Part shown: piece after piece, positions 11,166 to 24,500 of the stretch
Layout of the letters: each line of letters opens with the position of its first letter
Numbering within the stretch: position 1 is the first letter of the stretch
Assembly: GCA_030847615.1 (NCBI GenBank)
Contig: JAUMIR010000002.1
Location: forward strand, 285,800,028 to 285,864,027
DNA length: 64,000 nt
Direction: 5' to 3'
DNA from: Gambelia wislizenii
Lineage: Eukaryota > Chordata > Lepidosauria > Squamata > Crotaphytidae
Made by a program: the position numbers and the translations under genes
The notes under the pieces: model-generated
What the model saw: only the letters and a program-made list of their open reading frames with translations
Databases searched by the model: none
Told to the model about the DNA's origin: nothing

Positions 11166-12479
11166 CAGTTTTCTGAATATACTACAGTTCAGTAAACAAA
11201 ACAAACCCTCCTTCATTCTGCTGAATACATATGCTAGCCCTGGTTAGCAATATTAATAAAAGTAATTGTTTTGCTTTTTCTACGGTAAAGAATAAAGCAT
11301 TAATTATTTGGGGAAGGGTGATTGGTTTTCCTAAGGACAGAAGGAATGCTTGGAGCAGTCAGTAGATCAGTAACATGCTTATTATCATCTCATGTTGGCA
11401 CAGAGAAACTGATGATTGAGAAATAATTATCAGAGTTTAGAAGTGCTACTTTTTTGGACTACAACAGAGAAAATCCCTCAGCCACTGCACCCAATGGCTA
11501 TGCTAGCTGGGAGAGCGGGTTCTGGAAGTTGCAGTCCAAAAAAAGTAACACATCCAAGCTTTGTTAATGACCTATATATTACTATGCCCATCTCTCAGGG
11601 AAGTGATCTGTATGTGATTCAGGCTGGGCGAAGAGACAGTGACTGGCCCAAAGTAACACAGGCTGATTGTGACTATCCTACTTCCTGGCAATAAAGCTGT
11701 CCAGCTCAAAGCAAAGTCTCTTAATCACTATACCAGTAGGACAAGCTTGCAGTCCCTTGGCTGGTTCCCTACTTCTGCTGCCACTTTTATACTCATCCAG
11801 GCTGAAAACATCCTGATTTCCAAGGCATGCAGCCTTATGCTCAGAGCAAGAGACTCCTATACTGAAGGCAAGCCATAACAATACCACAGGCAGGACCAAC
11901 CATTATTGGGCAGAAGACAGAAAATATCACCCTCCCAGGTCAAAACTTGGAACCAAGCCCTTCAAAAGAACAAAACACCAGCATTGACCTGAGCCTTTCA
12001 CTCCAAATCCTGACAGTCTTTACATTTCTCTGATCCCATTTGTCTCTTGCCTTAGTGTCATGCCAAACAAAACAGAACAACAGCAACAAAAAGTTCTTTG
12101 GGAAACCACAGACTAAACATGCTCTGCTGCAGATACAGGTTTATTGCTACCCGTTCAGTCATCCACTGGGCTTAGGCCAATCAAGAGGAACACAATGGCC
12201 CACAGACAATGATGTGGCTGGAACATTCCCTTTGGATGTGGGAGAAAAACAGAAAACCATCTTCTAATCTGCACCTGCAATGAAATGTAGAGCTGTTTTG
12301 CATAAGATGTGGCAGCAGATTCCGCATGTGTTCCACCAATGCTTCTACTGCAATAAGCACATAAAATACAAACGACAACATTTTATCTCCCTGTCCATTC
12401 AAGGATACACACATGGGAAAGCTGCAGCTTTCCATAACTCCCTGGCATCTTTAAGGATGTGTATAATCCATATATTTAT
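11166..12479. other. No gene seen
   Basis: I find no supported exon. About 11428-11545 holds a partly self-complementary stretch with TTGGACTACAACA and GTTGCAGTCCAA. Confidence 0.4.
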
Positions 12480-12483
12480 TTAT

Positions 12484-12515
<32 letters not shown>

Positions 12516-15482
12516 TTATATCCCGCCCCTCTAATATACATCCAACCCCTCAATCCCACCCCCACTTAAAATACAATTAAATAATTTCAGAATTAAAAAC
12601 ATACTTAAAAATATAATAAATAAATAAAAATAAAGAGTAAAAATGAACAATGGACACTGGATGTGGCGAGATTGGGACAAGCGAGATTTCCTTTTTTGAC
12701 AGCCAGGTATCTATTCAGGAAAAGCCTGCTGGAAGAGATCCATTTTAAGAGCTTTTTAAAAGCTATTTAAGGTGGTGATATGATGGATCTCGTCCGGCAG
12801 GCCGTTCCATAATCCGGGAGTGATAGCTGAAAAGGCTCTCCGGGAGGTTGAAAAAAGCCTAGTTTTTAAAGGTTGTAACAAATTCCTCCCAGAGGACCTG
12901 AGTGCATGGGGAGGATTATATGGAAGGAGGAGGTCCCAAAGATAGGTTGGACCCAAGCCATTTAGGGCTTTCAAGGTGATAACCAACACCTTGTACTGGG
13001 CCCGGAAACTAATGGGCAGCCAGTGGAGTGATTTTAAGATTGGTGTTATATGGTTTCTTCTGGATGTACCCAAGACCAGTCTGGCTGACATATTCTGTAC
13101 TAATTGAAGTTTCCAGATCAAGCACAAGGGTAGCCCCATGTAGAGTGCATTACAGAAATCAAGATGAGAGGTTGCTAGAGCATGTACCATGGTCTCAAGT
13201 TCCCTGACTTCCAGGAAAGGGCGCAGCTTGCATATCAGCCAAAGCTGATAACAGGCACTCCTGGCTGTCACATTTGCCTGATTCACCATCTGGAGCAACA
13301 GGTCCAGGAGGACCCTCAGACTGTGAACACAGTCCTTGGAGGAGAGTATGACCCCATCCAGGACTGGAGATTGTATCCCAATGCCTGGGTTCGGGGCTGC
13401 TACCGTGAGTACCTCTGTTTTATCTGGATTCAGCTTCAATCTGTTTTCCCTCATCCAGTCCATTACTGCCCTAAGACAATCATTAAGAGAAGAGATAACA
13501 TCTGAAGTCAGAGCTGAAGACCGAGGCATGGAGAAATATATCTGGGTGTCATCAGCGTACTGATAACAACCTGCCCCATGCCTCTGGATGATCTCTCCCA
13601 GAGGCTTCATGTATATATTGAATAGCATCGGGGACAGGATGGCGCCTTGTGGGACACCACAATTAAGCTCTTTCCTTGCAGAGCAACTGTCCCCAAGCAT
13701 CACCCTCTGGAATCTGCCCGAGAGGAAGGAATGGAACCACTGCAGTGCAGTGCCTCCGATTCCTAGCCTTCTCAGGCGATCCAAGAAGATGTCATGGTCT
13801 ATTGTATCAAAAGCTGCAGAGAGATCCAGTAGCACCAACAGGGTCACACTACCCCTGTCAATGCTCATGCAAAGGTCATCAGCCAAGGCAACCATGGCAG
13901 TCTCAGCTCCGAATCCCGGCCTAAAGCCAGTTTGAAATGAATCTAGATAATCAGTTTCTTCCAAGACAGCTCGGAGTTGGAGAGCAACCACCCTCTTGAA
14001 CACCTTGCTCAAAAAAGGTAGTAAGGAGACTGGCCTATAGTTCTTCATATCCAGAGGGTCAAGGGAAGGTCTTTTTAGGAACAGTCTAACTGCCGCTTCC
14101 TTTAAGCAAGCGGGAACGTGACCTTCCTTAAGGGTTGCACTGATGATGTCCCTAAGGAACATCCTCAAGGCACCACTCCCCTGGACGGCCAGCCACGAAG
14201 GGCAAAGGTCAAGAGGGCAGGTAGTCTTCCTCACTCTACCAAGGAACTTGTCCACATCATCAGTACTTACAAACTGAAATTGATCCAGTATAACCTCATC
14301 AATGAAGTTACTGGATGCCTTGTCAATCGAATCTGCTATAACCCCGGTGTCCAAGTTGGCTCTTATCTGAGAGATTTTGTCTGCAAAGAAGTTGTTAAAT
14401 GCATCACAGCAGGCTGTTGGGTTTAGTAATGGGTTTTGCACAGGTGGAACCTCTGTCAGTTTCCTCACCACCCTAAACAGCTCTGCCTGGCGAGACTCTG
14501 CAGACGCAATATGTGCAGAAGAGAAAGATTTCCCTGCTGCACGTATTGCCTCTCAATAGGAACAAAGAAATTTCCGATGACGAGTGCTGTCAGGCAAGAG
14601 CCGAGTTTTTCGCCAGGCGCACTCTAGTCGTTGTCCAACCCGCTTCATGTTCCTAAGTTCTTCTGTATACCATAGATGGCAATTTGAAGCAGGTTGGAGA
14701 GGACGCTTGGGAGTGATCGTGTCGATAGCCTCAGTAAGATCGATGTTCCAAGTATTGACCAAGGCTTCGACAGAATCACCGGTGTTACCAACCAATGAAC
14801 CCTCTAAGGCTTTCTGGAATCCAGTGGTTTCCATTAGCCTTCGAGGGTGGACCATTCTAGTAGGTCTTCCACCCCCGATGGGATGGACAGTGGCTCTGAG
14901 TTCAGTCTTGATCAGGAAATGGTCTGTCCATGACAATGCGGTGGTTTTAGTCACCTCCGCCCATGGATATTCCTGTTCTGTACTAAAGACCGCATCAAGG
15001 GTATGACCCGCACAATGAGTGGGCCCGTCGACCAACTGGGATAGGGCCATATTTGTCATAACTCCATGAACTCTCGAGCTGCACCTGATAAATTTGACAG
15101 ACTGGTCTCAAGTGGGATGTTGAAGTCGCCTAGGACTAACAATCTGGGCAACTCCAACAGCAACTCTGAGACCAGCTGTGTCAGCTTGGTTAGGGAGTCT
15201 GTTAAACAACGGGGTGGACGGTATATTAACAGAATCCCTAAACTCTCCCTGGTCTTCAGGTTTAGGTACATACACTCGAAGTGGACTGATTTCCGGACAG
15301 GTATGCTGGTCAAGGTAAGGTTATTTTTATGAATCAGAGCCACTCCACCCCCTCGCCCACTTCCCCTTACCTGCTCATTAACAGAGTACCTAGCTGGGAG
15401 GGCCTGCACCCAAGTTATGGTGCTGTCATCTCCTAGCCAGGTCTCAGTGAAGCAAGCCAGGTTGGTGTCCTCGTCCAAGAGA
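12480..15482 (-). mobile_element. L2-clade LINE, main part, nearly complete but broken
   Basis: Read on the minus strand from 15482, the order is endonuclease then reverse transcriptase. Endonuclease: ACFTETWL, RGGGVALIHK, LLIYRPP, LVLGDFNIPL and WTDHFLIK, all APE-type motifs. Near 15057 a one-base frameshift follows REFMEL. The frame continues from 15059 to a stop at 14553-14555 and resumes in the same frame. RT: KNYRPVSLLPFLSK, LLDLSAAFDTIDHD, GVPQGAILSPMLFNIYM, YQYADDTQIYF, NRLKLNPDKTEVL, then LHWLPISFRAQYKVL. The 3' end at 12480-12530 is an (AAT)n tail. Only two disabling changes are seen in this part. The 5' part lies at 18231-18400, beyond an inserted LINE. Confidence 0.93.
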
Positions 15483-18230
15483 CCCCTCTGGCTTTTCTTT
15501 TCAAACGAAGATTCAGGAAGGACTCATCCCGCGCTTTCTGCAAGCGCGCTGATGACTAAAAAGGCCAATCCGAGATAAACAAGTCCAGTTTGAGAAAGCA
15601 CAGCAGAGGGTCTCCTTGGGTGATGTTTCTGGGTTGTGATTCTTTCTGCATTGTCATTTCTCTTCAAGACTTGTTCGGTGTGAGTTCTCAAATAAGGCTG
15701 AAACATTGTGGATAGTGCGTTTCCATGTCTCCCAATGTGAGGCCAGGGCGGACCATTGTTGGTGATCAATTTGGCCAAGCCTGAGATGTTGTTTCATGGA
15801 GTCCTTGTATTGCTTTTTTGGAGCGCTCCTCTTATGCTGACCCATGGCGAGTTCACCGTAGAGTACTATTTTTGGGAGGCGATGGTCCTCCATCCTAGAA
15901 ATGTGCCCTGCCCAGCGCAGCTGTGTTCTCAATATCATGGCCTCAATGCTGGTGATCCCTGTTTGCTCAAGGACAGCAACATTCGTCACATAGTCAGTCC
16001 AGTGTATATTTAGGATTGTGCGTATACAGAGCTGATGAAAGCGCTCAAGGAGTCATAGGTGGTGGCGATAGGTGACCCATGTTTCAGATCCATAAAGGAG
16101 AATAGACAGTACAATGGCTCTGTACACACTGATTTTTGTGCTTCACCTCAGGTGTTTATTACTCCAGATTCTTTTGTAAAGTCTTCCAAATGCGCTATAT
16201 GCCTTTGCTAATCTGTGATCGATCTCTTTGTCAATCTTGGCATCTGAGGAGATGATGCTGCCCAGGTAGGTGAACTGCTGCACGGACTTGAGCACAGATT
16301 TGCCGACGGCAATGTGGGGATGATGGTGTCCGTCCTGTGGTGCAGGCTGGTAAAGAACTTCTGTTTTCTTAAGGTTGACTTCCAGCCCAAACAGCTCTGC
16401 AGCTGTTGCAAAGCAGGATGTTAGGCGCTGCAGACCTGCTTCTGTGTGGGCAACAAGGGCAGCATCATCAGTGAAGAGCAGCTCACAGACTAGATAGTTT
16501 AGAGTCTTAGTGCGAGCCCTCAGACGGTTTAAGTTAAATAAGATACCATCAGTACAGTAACGTATATAGATGCCGTCTTCTTCTTCGAGCTCTGCCTTAG
16601 GCCTTTGGAGCATCATGCTGAAGAAGACTGTAAATAAAGTTGGAGCAAGAACACAAGTCTCTTCTTTAAGATGCCACCCCTCTTAGGTTTGAATTTAAGA
16701 TAAAGATTTAGTTTACATCTTACGAGGCGATGATCTGTTTGGCATTCTGCACTGGGCATCACTCGAGTATGATGGACATTGCAAATGTTTCACAGGCGGA
16801 TTAGAACATAGTCAATGAGGTGGCAATGTTTGGATCGGGGATGCATCCAGGTTGCCTTCAAGCTATCTTTCTGCGGAAAGATAGTGTTTGTAATAGTCAG
16901 CTGTTGTTCTGCACAGAACTCTAGCAGGAGGTGTCCGTTATCATTGCAATTTCCAACACAATGCTTGCCTAAGACACCTTTCCAGGCTTTGGAGTTCTTT
17001 CTGACTCTGGCATTGAAGTCACCAAGGATAATAATTTTATCTTCTACAGGGACATTTTATATGAGGTGGCATAGGTCTATGTAGAATTTGTCTTTCTCTA
17101 CAGGGTCGGCTTGCATAGTTGAGGCATATATACTGAAGAGAACAACATGTGGGAGGCGTAAGGAAATAATGCGATCAGAGTGTCCTGTTGGCAAGGTTCG
17201 AGTTTGGAGGCAATGGAGTTTTTAATCTAAAGCCTACTCCTGAAAGATGTTTTTCGGTTTGGGGTTTGCCAGACCAGTAAAGTGTGTAGTTGGTGCTGTG
17301 TTCGTTAAGGCTGCCTTCCTCATGGAGATGAACTTCACTAAGAGCAGCGATGTCAATGTTAAGTCGTGATAGTTCATGGGCTATTAGGGCAGAATGACGC
17401 TCAGGCCGTCCACTATCTGCAGAGTCTCGCATAGTTCTGATGTTCCAGCATGCAAGTGTCAGTTTATTTACACCTTTGGAGGCCGGTGTGTGCCTTTGTT
17501 TCTTTGCCTTGGTTTGACCGCATCAGAAGATGCCCGTTGGCCATGGCTAGCCAACCAGGTAGATGGGGATGAGCTTTCGTTAGGTCACCTTTTCTAGGCC
17601 CCTCTCCATATGGAGCAAGCAGTGCTCTCCTTAAAAAAGGCTGCTTGGTCATTCAGGATGCTGCCAAACAAGACTGTCATCTCCCAGGTCAGCCTTGAGC
17701 AACCAAAGTCCTGAACCGCCTGCATGCAGGGTTGGGTCTGTGGCTTCCAGTGCATCTTTACACCTGCCGTTTCATCCCTTGCGTATCGCTACAGGGCTTT
17801 TTTTGGAATTGGATTTGTCCTTCGAGCCTGTGTAATGGATTTTTCTGGTGGAGCGCAGCATGCACAGAACTGGCCTCACCCTTTAAACCAGAGGTTCATC
17901 TGCTGGCCTTGCAAGCATGGACGTGGCAGCGAGCTCTTCGGGCCGTAGGTTTGATTAGAGTTTCCTTCTCTTAGATGGTTGACCTTACAGGGTTGGACAA
18001 GCACCATCTGCCCAGGTTTGGGATTAGAGTTTTCCTTCTCCGAGGATGGTTGCCATAAGGCTAGAGAGCCCATCCTGCCCTTTGACGCTCTTTGTCAGAC
18101 CCTTCGGTTTTGACATGTCTGGCATGGGAGGCCCTACCGGTGGCTATTATGCCACCGCCAGCATAGCTCAAAACTTCATTAGGGTATGCAAGTCTCTCTC
18201 CCACGACAAGGGGGTGTCAATGGAGAGGAG
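15483..18230 (-). mobile_element. Second LINE (clade unassigned) inserted in the L2, internally deleted
   Basis: Read from 18230 down: a long 5' untranslated region, then an APE-type endonuclease starting near 17470 (WNIRTMRDSADSGRPERHSA, LNIDIAALSEV, YTLYWSGK) with frameshifts. At about 16656 the sequence jumps from the end of the endonuclease (FKPKRGG-like) into the late RT region (ELLFTDDAALVAHTE, KKTEVLYQPAP, FTYLGSIISSDAKIDKEIDH), so the linker and first half of the RT are lost. The C-terminal part has RWAGHISRMEDHRLPK and a cysteine/histidine finger near the 3' end. The same family lies at 62826-64000, and its 3' tip at 19854-19930. The sequence AAGAGA occurs at both borders (15477-15482 and 18231-18236), consistent with a target duplication. 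Confidence 0.9.
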
Positions 18231-18400
18231 AAGAGAAGATCGTAGATAATGTGGGTCTTATTTTTTACTGACCTGGCATTGCAAAGGAGTAAGGTAAGGT
18301 TCTGCAGTATGGTTGGTGCGCTCTCTAATCTATTCCGGGGAACAGAGTGAACTGAAGGTGGAATAGTTTTACACATCTATCCCTCCTTCCTTTGTATGTA
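18231..18400 (-). mobile_element. L2-clade LINE, 5' part displaced by the insertion
   Basis: The minus strand encodes LTLLLCNARSVKNKTHIIYD, the start of an L2 endonuclease domain. Joined across the inserted LINE it continues into LDEDTNLACFTETWL at about 15478. Sequence above about 18376 has no clear open frame and may be the L2 5' end. Confidence 0.85.
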
Positions 18401-18960
18401 TGGAATTTCACTGGTATGTGCAGTGTGAAGCACTTCTAACTGTGGTATTGGCCTTAGTTGCTCTGTTGCATGAGTTAATAAGAGTTGTGAAGCACTTGGA
18501 TGTTGGAATAAATAAATTATTATGAACTTCATTTACATCCCAGTTCACAGTTTAAACATGTATAAACACCATGTAATTTTTGCCTTCACCTCTTCCGTCC
18601 TCTGTAAGGATGATCAAAAGCTTCTAATGTTTTAAAATAATAATTGTAAAATGTCATTAACAGTGTATCTCTTATTGTGTACATTCAACAGTTACACATG
18701 CTGCAAGCGTTAAAATCCTTTTAATTATAATATGGTTAAAAACAGAAATAAAATTTGAACACAAGTTAATGAATAATTAATATAAAAGAGAAATTTTACA
18801 TGATCTGCATAGTTGTTATTCCACTATACACAAAACCTGCCCTGTTTTTCCACAAATTTAATTCCCACTTGTTTCCCTTGCGGTGCTCTTGCAGTTTGTA
18901 AATTTCATAGTTAATAGGCCATATTTTAACCATTCAGTAGTTCTTCTAACTGAAAGTTAT
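18401..18960. other. No gene seen
   Basis: AT-rich intergenic sequence with no recognisable coding or repeat structure. Confidence 0.4.
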
Positions 18961-18961
18961 T

Positions 18962-19112
18962 AGAATCATAGAATGATAGAATTGGAAGAGACCACAAGGG
19001 CCATCCAGGCCAACCCCCTGCCCTGCAGGAATACACAATCAAATCATTCTCATCCAGCCTCTGTTTAAAACCTCCAAAGAAGGAAACTCCACCACACTTC
19101 CCGCTGGATGTT
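18962..19112 (-). mobile_element. CR1 LINE 3' end
   Basis: AGAATCATAGAATGATAGA on the plus strand is the reversed CR1 tip. CAGCCTCTGTTTAAAACCTC and AACTCCACCACACTTCC follow. The copy is strongly 5'-truncated. Confidence 0.9.
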
Positions 19113-19609
19113 TGGCTGCTCATAATGAACTCAGTATTGACTCTCGATCTATAAGACTTGCTTTTTTATACTATATGAACTAGGCAATATCAGGGTCATA
19201 AGAGATGTCTAGTCCAGTCATGTCGTCCTCCGTAATTTGTTTAAATTACAGTTTATGTAATTACTTTTAATACAGCTACATTTCCAAACTCAGTAAGTAG
19301 TTAGTTTCTTTTATATTTGTGATTTTTAAAAAGAAGTAACTTTTTCTTTCCTGTGTCACAAAAGTAACTCAACTCATTTTCTTTTCCGTTACTTTTAAAA
19401 ACAAAGATCTGAATGCTACAAACTGCTAGTCTATGGTACCAAACACACTCTCCTACCTTCTACTTCATGATTGCCTCAACATCCACAACAGAGGAGGAGG
19501 CAGCTGCTCCAAGTACAGCATGAGACAGCACTTGAAACAGAGGTTATTTCTCCTTTGCACTCTAATGAACGAACACCCCTGTAACTATAAAGGTAACCAA
19601 AATACAGTA

Positions 19610-19849
19610 CAGTTGTCCCTTCATATTCACTGGGGTTTGGTTCCAGGACCACCACCACCACCCCGTGGATACCAAAATCCGTGAATACTCAAGTCCCATT
19701 ATATGCAATGGCACAGCAAAATGGTGTCCCTTATACAAGATGGCAAAATCAAGTTTTGCTTTTTGGATTATTATTTTTTAAAGAATATTTTCAAGCTGTA
19801 AACACTTACATCCGTGGATACCAAATCCATGGATACGGAGGGACAACTG
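19610..19849. mobile_element. Short pogo/Tigger-like nonautonomous element, copy b
   Basis: The ends are CAGTTGTCCCTTC and GGAGGGACAACTG with TA on both sides (19608-19609, 19850-19851). A run of CCA triplets replaces part of the left subterminal hairpin. Otherwise it is colinear with copy a. Confidence 0.9.
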
Positions 19850-19853
19850 TATA

Positions 19854-19930
19854 CTCTCTCTCTGGCTTTTCTTTGCAAACGAAGATTCAAGAAGGACTCA
19901 TCCCACGCTTTCTGCAAGTGCGCTGATGAC
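19854..19930 (-). mobile_element. 3' tip of the unassigned LINE
   Basis: TCTCTGGCTTTTCTTTGCAA followed by GCGCTGATGAC matches the 3' ends at 15490 and 62830. Only about 75 bp remain, and it starts four bases after the pogo-like copy b. Confidence 0.8.
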
Positions 19931-20199
19931 ATACATTTATACTGCAAAAGGAATGAAAGTGTATCTCATTAAATTCCAGTGTAATGTAATATAGTCAGAC
20001 CTTTGCATGTGTGGAAAATAATTAACTACCACCAACAAGTTATTTGTAACATATTATTGTGAAACACTATTTTAGATAATATGCATTCATTATTTTGATC
20101 CCATGAGGGTAATGAGCAATAAGATAATTTGTTTAGTGAAAAATAAAAGATATACTGTATACCTATACAGCTGATATCAGAGAAATCACAAGTGATGCT

Positions 20200-21142
20200 A
20201 AAGTTCTGTCCTGGGCCCAGTGCTATTCAACATCTTTATCAAATGACTTGGATGACAGAATAGAGGGCATTCTTATCAAGTTTGCAGATGACACCAAATT
20301 ATGAGGGGTAGCTAATACCCCAGAGAGACAGATACAGAATTCAAAATGACCTTAACAGATTAGAAAGCTGGGCCAAAAATAACAAAATGAATTTCAACAG
20401 GGAGAAATGTAGAGTACTATACTTAGGCAGAAAAAATAAAATGCACAGATATAGGATGGGTGGCAACTGGCTTGATAGGAGTCTTAGTGGACCACAAGCT
20501 GAACATGAGTGAACAGTGTGACACGGCAGCCAGAAAAGCCAATGGAATTCTAGGCTGCATTGATAGTACAGTGCCTAGATCAGGGGAAGTACAGTAATAG
20601 TACCACTCTATTCTGTTTTGGTCAGACCTCACCTGGGATACTGTGTCCAGTTCTGAGAACCACAATTCAAGAAGGATGTTGACAAGCTGGAGCGTGTCCA
20701 GAGTAGGGCAACCAAAATGGTGAAAGGCCTGGAAATCATGCCCTCTGAGGAGTGGCTTAGGGAGCTGTGTATGTTTAGTCTGGAGAAGAGAAGATTGAGA
20801 GGGGACATGATAGCCATGTTTAAATATTTGAAGGGATGTCATACTGAGGATGGGGCAAGCTTGTTTTCTGCCACTCCCAAGTCTAGGACATGGAGCAATG
20901 GGTTCAAACTACAGGAAAAGAAATTCCATCTAAACTTTAGGAAGTACTTCCTGACAGTAAGAGCTATTCAGCAGTGAAACATACTGCCTTGGAGTGTGGT
21001 GGAGTCTCCCTCTTTGGAGATTTTTAAACAGAGGCTGAATGGCTATCTGTCAGGAGTGCTTTGATTATGTATTTCTGTGTAGCAGGGGGTTGGCCTGGAT
21101 GGCCCTTGTGGTCTCTTCCAACTCAATGATTCTATGATTCTA
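20200..21142 (+). mobile_element. CR1 LINE, 3' 0.9 kb
   Basis: It holds the late RT domain (GPVLFNIFI-like sequence at 20213, then FADDTKL at about 20281), the connection region ([26 protein letters not shown]), and the 3' end closing with CTCAATGATTCTATGATTCT. Several stops and frameshifts make it inactive. It is 5'-truncated, as most CR1 copies are. Confidence 0.92.
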
Positions 21143-21497
21143 AGTTCAAACTAGATGTAATGAGGCAGTCGTATGTGTTTATGCTTAATGGGGAGAGTCT
21201 TATTTCTCCCCTCAAAAAAGCGTATGAGCATGTGGAAAAGATGACCCTTATCCCCCCCCCCTGCTCTTACTTTGCTGTGGGTTTTTTGCTTGAAGCCCTT
21301 TTCTCCTAGATCAGCTCCTGTACTGGTAGTGAGCTGGGCTGGGCAAGGTAAAACAGAGGGGAGAGGTCTCTTTCCCTCACCTGAATGCTCATTTTCATGG
21401 AAAAAGCAGACCATCCTTCCCACTCTTATCTAGGAATGAGGCAGGCATGAGCATAAAGATGTGTGCTTTGATTCCACCGTCTTTCATTTGACACTTA

Positions 21498-21536
21498 GAA
21501 TCATAGAATCACAGAGTTGGAAGAGACCACAAGGGC
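21498..21536 (-). mobile_element. CR1 3' tip, about 40 bp
   Basis: AGAATCATAGAATCACAGAG followed by TTGGAAGAGACCACAAGGGC is the reversed CR1 end. The break is abrupt at 21537. Confidence 0.8.
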
Positions 21537-24500
21537 TGACTTTTTAATCTCCAAAGCTACAAACAAATCATCTGCATGATGAACAAGATATGTCTGTGTG
21601 GCAGTATTTTTCCTCAACGGAGCCATCTGATTGGTAAGCACTGTAAAGGTGTATACTTGCTGCTCTCCTGCGGTTCTGATACCAACCTCTCCCATAAATG
21701 AAATAATATCTGAACCGGAATGGGAGTGGGTAGGGCTGCATAGCAAGACCACAGTTGCCCAGAGGCCAGACTGGGGGAGTAGTGTCAGTGTGGTTCCTCC
21801 CACATGGTCCTGCCCCTCCCTGTGCAGTTTCTGTATTACATTATTATGAAAATCTGCATGAAACAGGATCACAGGGAAGCAGCAGCCATGTCACTCTTGT
21901 AAGGTAAGAATTAGGTTCTTCTCTCACACCATAAAAAAATGAATGGGAGGCATTTTTACAAGGTCTTGCTCAACAGTTATTGATCCACTCAGACCTTTCA
22001 TCTGTCACAGGTCATGCAGGTAGGGTTTATGTCCCCCCCAGCTCTCTTGGCACTTTTAGAACAGTGAGCCATGTCTATAGGGCTACTGCAGTTAATTTCA
22101 GAGCTGCCCAACCTGAGCAAAGCTGTCTCTTGAGAATTGTGAGGAATGGATCACCAGCAGTGTTGCTAAGGAAGATGAAAGGCTCACTGAAATTGTTTAA
22201 TGAGCATAAATGGTCATGGAACACCCTGATATTAAAATACTGTAAAATTAGCAGAACATTTTTTTCAAGGCAGTTGAAGCCAAATATCAAATATCAGCAT
22301 CCTCATAGGTTTAATGAGGGTAGCAAGCTTTACACATTGATACCATAGCAGCAGCTTCTCAATGTCTTTGTGCCTACAGCCTAACACAGTAATGCACATT
22401 ACCCCAATAAATATTGCTGATGGTGAAGAGGAGATATGAAGTTAGACAATGGGGACTCATAATGGCATCTGAGCAACATCAATCTATGTGAGCAGTGGGG
22501 AGTTCAAATTTCAGGAGCAATTATCCCTAGAGAGTCACAGCCATTCTCAACTCACCCCAATGGCAGGTCCTTGGGAGGCAAAGAAATGGGAGCCTGCCCT
22601 GGAGGTCAAAATTGACTAGTCACAGCACTGAGGATCATTCTCATGTAAGTATCCAGTTGGAGATTCTGCCAGCATGTGCTCAGCTTTTTCTAGAAGTGAT
22701 GGATGTGCCTATGAGTCAAGGAAGTATGTCAAAAATAACATGCAGTCAGTTTCCCAGCTCAATCCAGCACATCTTCAGAAATTACTGTGTATTCCAGAAG
22801 CAAGTTCACCTTTCATCTACAGAGTCTGAAAAGACACACATGTATTTGAAGTATGATTCCCAGGGAGGTAAATGTTATGCTTCTTAGAGGAGCATAAGAG
22901 AGTGCCTCAAAATCTCATTCAACAAGGAGTCGCAGCCAACCTTAGCTCTCTGACTGGTAGACTGAGGCTTCCCACACTTCCATTTGCCTCATTCATCTAT
23001 CATTTAAAAAATAATAAGCATACAGCTAATATGCAATGTATGAAGTAATCCAAAAACATTCTGTAGGATTATTATCCACACAGAGCATACAAGTAACTTT
23101 TCTTTCCACTTTATCAGACCTTGCAGCCGCATAGAGAATGGTCAGCAGGCATCCTAAAGTGGTAGTGCTGGCTCTGCCCCCTGGTGGGCTTTGACAGAAG
23201 TCACAGAGCTTTTGTATTACTGAGATTTGCAAAACCTGCTTGCAGGCCTTCTGAGGGGCAAACAGAAAGCAGAGGTTTGTATTTCGTTCACATTGGAGAC
23301 TTGCTATTAATCACTGTGGTGCATCATTAAAATTCAGCTTAGCTATGCTTATACTGGCATTTTAAAAAATGGAAATATTTCTAGATCAAATCAAAACATT
23401 AATCTTTTCCACAGGGAAACAACAAGGTTATTTAATATGCAAGAAGATATTTGAAGTTATGAAAGAGGAAAAGCCTTCTGCCTAGCAATGAGCAACTGAC
23501 CTTTCTTGGTTAACAGAATCCTCCCAATAGGCAACAAGGTGAGACTGGCTACCTTTCCACCCCAACAAAAAATCCTATTTATTCTCTAAAATGGGAAAGG
23601 AATCACTTGGCACTTCAGATATTGTTGGGCTGCAACTCCCAGCATTGGTTATGCTGGCTGGACTGATGGGAGTTGTAGTCCAACCACAGTCAGAAGGGCA
23701 CAGTTCCACTCCTGTTCTTTAAAAAAATAGCTAAAATAGCCCCCCTTACTGTCTAAATTGGTTCAACAAGAAGGCATTACTCTACTGTACTTGATTTATA
23801 GCTCTCATTATGTGGCTCACATATGAGCCTTTCCCATCAATATATAGCAAGCATGGGTAGTTGAACATATTTACATCAGGCAATAAAAAGGGGCTACCAA
23901 AAATGAAGTGAGTCTGAAGCCGCTTCCTCTCCATTTCTTCTCTAGAGGTTGTCCAGACAGTGAAACCTCTTTCCTGCTGAAGAGCTGTTAAAAACCACAA
24001 AAGCTTGCATTTATTTCTGTATCCTCTTGGTTGGTCTAATAAATAACTTACCACAGTGTGGTTTATGCATACCTGAAGGCAGGGCTGTAGTTATGGGGGT
24101 AGGGTGGGCAAAAGGAGGGCATTTGGCCCCCATGAGAATTCTGCCCCCCCCCCATGAAATTTCCTTGCAGTCTCCAAATTTCTAGCGCTGCACTAACTTA
24201 AAACGTCAGTTGAGCTTTTTTTTAAAAAAAACAATGTACACAGGCAAAGTGACCAAGGGAATGTGAGCACAGTAAATATAAGAGTTGTAGGTGGAAATGG
24301 TTTTCAGTGTCTCACTCTTTGCAGTGCTAGAAACATGGTGACTGGAGGAAAATTCCATGGGGGGCAAAGCCCCCATTTTGTTCCCCTTTTGGTTACAGCC
24401 CTGCTGAAGAACACCCGCCTAGCAGAATTTGGAAAGTTACTTTTTAAAAGTGATTTGACTCATTGCAGCGCCTGATGAGTAACCTGTGGATCCTCATTAC

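Noticed and set aside
12756..14471. 571-codon frame as a host reverse-transcriptase gene
   Set aside because: It is the RT of an L2 LINE with a frameshift and stop upstream and an (AAT)n tail downstream.
21501..21872. 123-codon minus-strand frame as an exon or gene
   Set aside because: It begins in unassigned sequence and ends in a CR1 tip; no motif or splice support.
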